This document shows positions 1 through 5,983 of a DNA stretch of 5,983 nt, one piece after another. This DNA is from Gracilibacteraceae bacterium. Lineage in GTDB: Bacteria > Bacillota > Desulfitobacteriia > Desulfitobacteriales > Syntrophobotulaceae. The notes below the pieces were generated by a model that had not been told where the DNA came from, did not search any database, and saw only the letters and a program-made list of their open reading frames with translations. Every line of letters begins with the position of its first letter. Position 1 is the first letter of the stretch. The translations under genes were made by a program, and so were the position numbers. Location: positions 1-5,983 of the forward strand of contig JAISEW010000108.1 of the NCBI GenBank assembly GCA_031263945.1, in the 5' to 3' direction.

Positions 1-3
1 AAA

Positions 4-11
4 TCCTCCTT
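4..11 (-). promoter_or_regulatory. Ribosome binding site of a leftward gene beginning off the left edge
   Basis: Read on the minus strand, these bases give AAGGAGGA, a near-perfect Shine-Dalgarno sequence. With the 7-base spacing seen at the other genes of this window, the start codon would fall within a few bases beyond position 1. The coding sequence is therefore not visible and its product cannot be named. The gene would be divergent from the Hpt gene at 177. Confidence 0.7.
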
Positions 12-30
12 AATCGTATGGGGTTTGCTG

Positions 31-59
31 ATGAGACCATTCTAGCGCCCCCATGTCAA
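31..59 (-). promoter_or_regulatory. Likely promoter for the off-edge leftward gene
   Basis: On the minus strand a perfect -35 box TTGACA lies at 59-54, followed by a 17-base spacer and a weaker -10 box TCTCAT at 36-31 (4 of 6 consensus positions). Transcription would start near 24, a short distance before the ribosome binding site at 11-4. A better-looking TAGAAT at 44-39 is only 9 bases from the -35 box, so it cannot pair with it. Confidence 0.5.
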
Positions 60-121
60 CAAACAGCTTTTTTCATGTAAAGAATATGTAAAATATCAAC
101 TTCTCATAACTACATAGCAGC

Positions 122-150
122 TTGCCAAGCGCCGCAAAACATACTATAAT
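122..150 (+). promoter_or_regulatory. Promoter of the Hpt gene
   Basis: The -35 box TTGCCA (122-127, 5 of 6) and a perfect -10 box TATAAT (145-150) are separated by the ideal 17 bases. Transcription would begin near 157, giving a leader of about 20 bases that contains little more than the ribosome binding site GAAGGGAG (162-169). The near-consensus form predicts strong housekeeping-sigma expression unless a repressor acts on the AT-rich stretch upstream. Confidence 0.8.
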
Positions 151-176
151 TAAAAACGGAAGAAGGGAGCGATTGT

Positions 177-785
177 ATGGATAAAGCGGCTATGGCCAAA
201 ATTTTGCTGGACGCCGAACTTGAGGGGATGGATTTTTCGCGCGGGTTGCAGCGTTTCAGCGGGAACGCGGAAATATACAGCCGTATACTGCGCACGTTTG
301 TCAAAACCATGCCCGCTTCGCTGGATAAACTGAAAGGCGTTTCGGCGGAAACTTTGCCGGATTATGTGATCCTGATCCATGGGCTGAAAGGCAGCTGTTA
401 CGGAGTCAACGCCGACGCAGCCGGGAAGATAGCGGAAAACCTGGAGATTGCCGGAAAAGGCGGAGATCTGGAGTATGTACTGAGTAATAACGGCGTCTTC
501 ATTCAGACGGTGACGGAGCTTTTGGCAAAACTGGCGGAACTGCTCCGCTCCCTCGAAGGGGAACAGAGCGGCAAACCCAGATCAAAAGCGCCGGAACGGG
601 CGCTGCTGAACGACCTTCTGACTGCCAGCCGGGAGTATGACATCGCAGCGATGGGCGCCGCCCTGGAAAAACTCGGAAAATGCGATTACGAAACCGAGAC
701 CACTCTCGTGCCCTGGCTGAAAGAGCAGGCCGATAACTTCGCTTATGACGCGATCCGGGAGAAACTGGAGTCTTATTTGACGTAG
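177..785 (+). CDS. Stand-alone histidine phosphotransfer (Hpt) protein
   Basis: This is a 202-residue soluble protein with no signal peptide or membrane segment. Residues about 20-125 form an Hpt domain. The hallmark motif IHGLKGSCYGV holds the likely phosphoacceptor His68, followed by the KGS turn and an amphipathic helix. Hpt domains carry phosphate between receiver (REC) domains in multistep relays and have no kinase activity of their own. Residues about 140-202 form a second charged helical segment (LLTASREYDIAAMGAALEKL and onward). From memory, this resembles the tail found after Hpt domains at the C-terminus of clostridial hybrid kinases, so the protein looks like such a C-terminal module living as its own gene. 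The start is supported by GAAGGGAG seven bases upstream and a near-consensus promoter. The gene ends 8 bases from the convergent pseudokinase-like gene, whose REC domain is the obvious candidate partner. That partnership is inferred. Confidence 0.88.
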   Translation: MDKAAMAKILLDAELEGMDFSRGLQRFSGNAEIYSRILRTFVKTMPASLDKLKGVSAETLPDYVILIHGLKGSCYGVNADAAGKIAENLEIAGKGGDLEYVLSNNGVFIQTVTELLAKLAELLRSLEGEQSGKPRSKAPERALLNDLLTASREYDIAAMGAALEKLGKCDYETETTLVPWLKEQADNFAYDAIREKLESYLT

Positions 786-793
786 AGGCGCTT

Positions 794-3265
794 TCAGGCC
801 GTGTGCGACGAAGGCTGCGCGCCGGCGCAGACGGAGCGGATATGTTCCGCTATTTTCGCGTCCTCACCTTTGATATGCCGCAGCAGCCAGCGGACTATCA
901 CGGAAAAAACCTTGTCGCTCAGCTCTTCCGCCGACTCGCCGGCTTTGTATTCGGCGATGAGAGCGAGCGCCGTTTCCTTAAAATCGTCGTGCATTTTTTT
1001 ATGCCGGGCATATTCGGGAAAAGCGTATTGGATCTGCAAGGCTTCCTCGTCGGCAAAATGCCGGACCGTATAAGCCGCGAGAAAATCCAGCGCCTCGCCC
1101 AGCACGGCCGTGCTGCGCCCTTTGGCGCAGGCGTCCACCAGCGCGCTGGTCAGGCGGAACAATTGCCGGTGCTGCGCGTCGATTTCCGCGTGCCCCGTTT
1201 CCAGTTCCGGGCTCCAGGCGATCCCGTGCGCCCAGTCAAAATCCCCGCTTTTTTCGTCGGCGCCGTCGCTTTTTTCACTGCCGGGCCGCAGGTATTTGTG
1301 TAATTTACCCAGTGTGCGCTCCAGATCGAGCGGTTTCTCCAAACAGTCGCTCATACCGGCCAGGAGACACTGGTCTTTGTCGCCGCGAAAATCCGTCATG
1401 GCCACGATCGGGACGATCCCGGCCCGCGGCAGATCCAGAGCGCGGATCCGGCGCGCGGCCTCATATCCGTTCATCTCGGGCATGAGAGTGTCCATGAAGA
1501 TCATATCGTAGCGCTCAGGTTCCGCGGCAAACATCCGCACCGCCTGGGCGCCGTTTTCCGCGCAGGAGACGCTTATTTCCGCCGGCTCCAGCAGCGCCAG
1601 CACTATTTCCCGGTTGACCGCCACGTCTTCCGCCAGCAAGATATGGTGTCCGCGAAAACTCTCGCTCTCGCCCGTGGCGGATCGGCCGCCTGCCGCGCCG
1701 CGCCCCAGCCGCGCCGTAAAAATCAGGGCCAGGCCGCCGTCTGGCTGAGCGGCGGCCCATATCCGTCCGCCCATCAGAGACGCGATCCGGCTGGCGACAG
1801 CCAGAGACAGCTCCGCGCCGTCATAGTCGGGCCGCGCTTCGCTTTCCTCCGGCGGAAAACGGTCAAGCAAGCGCCGCCGATCTTCCGGATCCGGGTCCAT
1901 TTCCCGGCCGCCGACCTCTATTTTTATCGCGCAGAACCGGTCTTCTTCCTTGAGCGATTCGGCAGCCAAACGGAAAGCGCCGCCTTCCGGCGTGGATTTG
2001 ACGGCGTGGGCCAAGAGAGCGGCGACGACCTGTGACAGGCGCAACTCGTCGCCGGTCAGGATCTCCGGCGGGCCGCCGTCAAACGAACAGGTAAAATCCT
2101 GTTTTTTCGCCCGCGCGCGCGGCCGGATCTCCTCGGCGGTCTGCCGCAGCATATCGGCCAAGATGAATTCCCCGTCCGTCAGCTCCAGCTCATTTGTTTC
2201 GAGTTTCGCCATATCGAGGATATCGTTGACGAGACTGAGCATTTGCGCCGCGGCGTCGTCGATCCCGCGCAGACACTCGTTTTTGCGGCGCGGGTCGCCA
2301 TCGCTTTGAGCCAGACCGCTCATGCTCAGGATGACGTTCATCGGCGCGCGCAGCTCGTGGCTGACGCTGGCCAGAAAATAACTCGGAGATTGGGGCGGGG
2401 CACCGGTTTCCGCCTCCGGTTTTCCCGCCGGCGTTATATCGGCGATTTCTATAAAAATATCTTCCGCGGACGATTTATCGGTCGTCACCTGAAAAAGGCG
2501 TCTCTCCCCGCCGAGAGATATATCCGCCGTTTCCCTCCGCGAATCCGGGCGCGCCAAAATCCCGCTGACGATATTTTTCATTTCCGGGTTGGGCAATAGG
2601 TCGATCAGCGGCCAGCCGAGCGCCGCCTCCGCCGATTTCAGCCCGGCCAGTTCCGCCAGCGGTTCGCTGATGTGACGGACGCGGCCGGCCTCATCCAGAA
2701 TAGCGGCGATATTGGGCGTGGACGTCAGGAGCCGCCGCAGAGCGTCCTGAGCCGTCCGGCTCTGCTCACGGTTTTGCTCGTCGCCGGCGCAGATAAGGTA
2801 TAGCAGGACGGAGAGGGGGATCAGCATGGCAAAGGTCGCCGCGTCCAAAGCGCCGTCCGCCGCGCTGATACGCAACAGCGGCGCCGCAAAGGCCAGAAAG
2901 GCCGCGAACAGGCCGCCGGCCAGCAGCAAGGAGATGAGAGCTTTTGTATCGCCGTAAAACAGGCTGATGCAGCAGAGACCCAGATATACCACCACAAAAT
3001 CGGAAAATCCGTGCAGCGTGAACCCGGTCAGCCCGTAAACCGCCAGCAGGAACATCGGCACAAACAGCGCCGTCGTATACGGCCGCCCGGCCCGGCTCAG
3101 AGCGAGTACGGCGCCCAGAGCCACCAGACCGGCCATGACCGTCATGACCGCCTGCCAGGGCTCGCCGCCGACCAGGGAAGAAAGCGCGCGATAAGCGGTA
3201 AAAAAACCGACGGCCACAAGCGCGGCCGTGTTGGCCGGGCGGAGCCCGCTATTTTTAAGTTTCAT
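794..3265 (-). CDS. Membrane hybrid histidine kinase-like protein: PAS, HisKA, degenerate ATPase, REC, hemerythrin
   Basis: The protein has 823 residues. The start at 3265 is preferred over an in-frame upstream start at 3319 because AAAGGAGG lies seven bases before it and a promoter overlaps the longer version. Residues about 12-160 contain roughly six hydrophobic segments without a large extracytoplasmic domain. Residues about 179-278 resemble a PAS domain. HisKA is clear (SHELRAPMN, phosphoacceptor His303). The ATPase domain (about 405-521) keeps its fold-like sequence but not its motifs: the N-box Asn is His420 (LLAHAVKST), the DxGxG box reads GREMD (453-457), and the second glycine box reads GAELS (483-487). 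The REC domain (about 540-660) is complete: Glu546/Asp547, Asp592, Thr624, Lys644. A C-terminal hemerythrin domain (about 678-810) has all expected diiron ligands: His699, His736, Glu740, His755, His759, His797, Asp802. Inferred role: a membrane-bound O2/NO/redox-responsive relay protein that probably cannot autophosphorylate and may work with the neighbouring Hpt protein. Confidence 0.9.
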   Translation of the reverse strand: MKLKNSGLRPANTAALVAVGFFTAYRALSSLVGGEPWQAVMTVMAGLVALGAVLALSRAGRPYTTALFVPMFLLAVYGLTGFTLHGFSDFVVVYLGLCCISLFYGDTKALISLLLAGGLFAAFLAFAAPLLRISAADGALDAATFAMLIPLSVLLYLICAGDEQNREQSRTAQDALRRLLTSTPNIAAILDEAGRVRHISEPLAELAGLKSAEAALGWPLIDLLPNPEMKNIVSGILARPDSRRETADISLGGERRLFQVTTDKSSAEDIFIEIADITPAGKPEAETGAPPQSPSYFLASVSHELRAPMNVILSMSGLAQSDGDPRRKNECLRGIDDAAAQMLSLVNDILDMAKLETNELELTDGEFILADMLRQTAEEIRPRARAKKQDFTCSFDGGPPEILTGDELRLSQVVAALLAHAVKSTPEGGAFRLAAESLKEEDRFCAIKIEVGGREMDPDPEDRRRLLDRFPPEESEARPDYDGAELSLAVASRIASLMGGRIWAAAQPDGGLALIFTARLGRGAAGGRSATGESESFRGHHILLAEDVAVNREIVLALLEPAEISVSCAENGAQAVRMFAAEPERYDMIFMDTLMPEMNGYEAARRIRALDLPRAGIVPIVAMTDFRGDKDQCLLAGMSDCLEKPLDLERTLGKLHKYLRPGSEKSDGADEKSGDFDWAHGIAWSPELETGHAEIDAQHRQLFRLTSALVDACAKGRSTAVLGEALDFLAAYTVRHFADEEALQIQYAFPEYARHKKMHDDFKETALALIAEYKAGESAEELSDKVFSVIVRWLLRHIKGEDAKIAEHIRSVCAGAQPSSHTA

Positions 3266-3272
3266 CGCGTTT

Positions 3273-3280
3273 CCTCCTTT
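3273..3280 (-). promoter_or_regulatory. Ribosome binding site that fixes the start of the hybrid kinase-like gene
   Basis: The minus strand reads AAAGGAGG, seven bases before the ATG at 3265-3263. The in-frame start at 3319 would place its codon upstream of the predicted transcription start and has no comparable site. The shorter 823-residue protein is therefore the better model. Confidence 0.85.
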
Positions 3281-3289
3281 ATGCCCTTG

Positions 3290-3319
3290 ATTATAGCATA
3301 CTTGGACGAAAATATGCAA
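3290..3319 (-). promoter_or_regulatory. Extended -10 promoter of the hybrid kinase-like gene
   Basis: On the minus strand TGCTATAAT (3298-3290) is a perfect -10 box with the extended TGn element. A weak -35 candidate TTGCAT (3319-3314, 3 of 6) lies 18 bases upstream, and extended -10 promoters tolerate a weak -35. Transcription would start near 3283, leaving a leader of about 18 bases that is mostly ribosome binding site. Confidence 0.65.
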
Positions 3320-3332
3320 GGAAAAAACTTGC
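3316..3332. repeat. Inverted repeat between divergent promoters, possible operator
   Basis: GCAAG (3316-3320) and CTTGC (3328-3332) form a perfect 5-base dyad around the 7-base spacer GAAAAAA. It overlaps the -35 region of the leftward promoter and ends 7 bases before the -35 box of the rightward glutamine synthetase promoter. Neither predicted transcript includes it, so a DNA-level role such as a repressor or activator site is more likely than an RNA hairpin. The arms are short and no regulator family is recognised. Confidence 0.35.
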
Positions 3333-3339
3333 TGCCCTC

Positions 3340-3368
3340 TTGACAGGCGCGGTTTTTCCGGTTAAACT
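3340..3368 (+). promoter_or_regulatory. Promoter of the glutamine synthetase gene
   Basis: A perfect -35 box TTGACA (3340-3345) is followed, after a 17-base spacer, by the -10 box TAAACT (3363-3368, 4 of 6). Transcription would start near 3375, giving a leader of about 60 bases that contains the hairpins described at 3378-3415. The promoter stands back-to-back with that of the hybrid kinase-like gene, with only about 20 bases between their -35 boxes. Confidence 0.65.
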
Positions 3369-3377
3369 GATCACATA

Positions 3378-3391
3378 CAGCAAAGGCGCTG
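3378..3391 (+). promoter_or_regulatory. Candidate antiterminator hairpin in the glutamine synthetase leader
   Basis: CAGC (3378-3381) pairs with GCTG (3388-3391) around a six-base loop AAAGGC. Bases 3382-3391 are also needed for the left arm of the terminator hairpin that follows, so the two structures exclude each other. The six-base loop with A at position 1 and G at position 4 matches the loop rule for ANTAR-domain antiterminator proteins. The stem is only four base pairs, so this is suggestive only. Confidence 0.35.
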
Positions 3392-3415
3392 CGGATTTTT
3401 CCGTACGCTTTTTTT
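3382..3415 (+). terminator. Intrinsic terminator in the glutamine synthetase leader (attenuator)
   Basis: Bases 3382-3395 pair with 3400-3412 around a TTTT loop (3396-3399). The stem is about 13 pairs with a single bulged C at 3389 and two G-U pairs. It includes a GC-rich core: G3386-C3408, C3387-G3407, G3388-C3406 and C3392-G3403 to G3394-C3401. A run of seven T (3409-3415) overlaps its base, as expected of a factor-independent terminator. No rightward gene lies upstream for it to end. It sits between the glutamine synthetase promoter and the ribosome binding site GGGAGG (3422-3427), so premature termination of the glutamine synthetase mRNA is the likely role. Confidence 0.55.
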
Positions 3416-3434
3416 ACTAAAGGGAGGTTATTTC

Positions 3435-5531
<2,097 letters not shown>

Positions 5532-5544
5532 GCTAACGCCGGGA

Positions 5545-5983
5545 TCACTCGAAAACCGCCGCCGCGCGTTTGAGTTCCTGGATGATCCCGATCCGCTGCG
5601 GGCAGACGGATTCGCACTGAGCGCATTCGCTGCAACTCCCGGCGGTATTGCCGTGCCGCGTGTACAGGCCGTAAAAGCTTTTGGCGGGTTCCAGGCTGTC
5701 AAACATCAGATATTGATTCAGAAGACCGAAGATCTCCGGGATGACGATCCCCTGCGGGCAGCCTTTAAGGCAATAGGCGCAGTTGGTGCAGGGGACGCTT
5801 TCCACCGCGTTCAGGGTCTCCTTTACCTTTTCTATGACGGCGTATTCGGCGGGGGCGAGGGGGCGGAAATCCGACATGACGGCCAGATTATCTTCCATCT
5901 GCTCTATATTGGACATGCCGCTCAGCACCGTGATCACATTGTCCAGCGAGGCGGCGAAACGCAGGGCCCAGGAGGCGAAGGAC
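5545..5983 (-). CDS. Aldo/keto reductase with C-terminal double [4Fe-4S] motifs, partial (5' end off the right edge)
   Basis: The C-terminal 145 residues are visible. The frame stays open to the right edge, so a GTG at 5937 is an internal Val and not the start. The piece begins inside the end of the reductase barrel (SWALRFAASLDNVITVLSGM), which matches the last strands of ferredoxin-type aldo/keto reductases (COG1453-like). Two cysteine clusters follow, each C-x2-C-x2-C-x3-C-P: visible residues 65, 68, 71, 75 and 117, 120, 123, 127. Each should bind one [4Fe-4S] cluster. Family members are predicted NAD(P)-dependent or ferredoxin-linked oxidoreductases, mostly of anaerobes, with largely unknown substrates. 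The gene converges on glutamine synthetase with a 13-base gap and no visible terminator. No functional link between the two is evident. Confidence 0.9.
   Translation of the reverse strand, partial: SFASWALRFAASLDNVITVLSGMSNIEQMEDNLAVMSDFRPLAPAEYAVIEKVKETLNAVESVPCTNCAYCLKGCPQGIVIPEIFGLLNQYLMFDSLEPAKSFYGLYTRHGNTAGSCSECAQCESVCPQRIGIIQELKRAAAVFE

Noticed and set aside
815..830. Perfect hairpin CTGCGC-GCCG-GCGCAG shortly after the Hpt stop codon, considered as a terminator
   Set aside because: No T run follows on either strand, and the bases lie within the C-terminal codons of the convergent gene, so GC-rich coding sequence explains it.
803..1303. Open frame of 166 codons on the plus strand opposite the hemerythrin and REC coding region
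   Set aside because: The minus strand here encodes all diiron ligands and REC residues. The plus-strand frame has no ribosome binding site and a composition typical of shadow frames.
3266..3319. Eighteen-residue N-terminal extension of the hybrid kinase-like protein (start at 3319)
   Set aside because: The extension covers the ribosome binding site and extended -10 promoter of the shorter form and has no good ribosome binding site of its own.
5935..5937. GTG as the start codon of the aldo/keto reductase fragment
   Set aside because: The frame continues open to the window edge, and the upstream residues SWALRFAASLDN fit the reductase family, so this GTG is an internal valine.

Overview
The window comes from a bacterium with strong AGGAGG-type ribosome binding sites, sigma-70/sigma-A-like promoters and fairly GC-rich genes. 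A full-length type III glutamine synthetase, a ferredoxin-type aldo/keto reductase and a Hpt protein of the kind usually found at the end of clostridial hybrid kinases suggest an anaerobic Bacillota-like lineage (Clostridia or Negativicutes). This placement rests on gene style only and is tentative.

Layout, left to right. Bases 1-60 hold the ribosome binding site and a likely promoter of a leftward gene that begins just beyond the left edge. Bases 60-120 are AT-rich and contain a short direct repeat. A near-consensus promoter at 122-150 drives a 202-residue stand-alone histidine phosphotransfer (Hpt) protein (177-785). Converging on it with an 8-base gap is a leftward 823-residue membrane protein (794-3265) with the order: membrane segments, PAS, HisKA, degenerate HATPase, receiver (REC), hemerythrin. 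Bases 3266-3434 form a divergent regulatory region with two back-to-back promoters, an inverted repeat between them, and a leader containing a convincing intrinsic terminator before the next gene. Glutamine synthetase III (3435-5531) follows. A leftward aldo/keto reductase with two [4Fe-4S] motifs (5545-5983) converges on it and runs off the right edge.

The two signalling genes may form one phosphorelay. The large protein keeps the phosphoacceptor His and a complete receiver domain but has lost the ATP-binding motifs of its kinase domain. Where many hybrid kinases carry a C-terminal Hpt, it carries a hemerythrin with all seven expected diiron ligands. The Hpt module sits in the neighbouring gene. 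This suggests an oxygen-, NO- or redox-responsive relay in which the large protein is a pseudokinase that receives or drains phosphate rather than generating it. The glutamine synthetase is the nitrogen-assimilation gene of the window. Its leader looks like an attenuator, with a terminator hairpin and a mutually exclusive upstream hairpin. The aldo/keto reductase is probably an unrelated neighbour.
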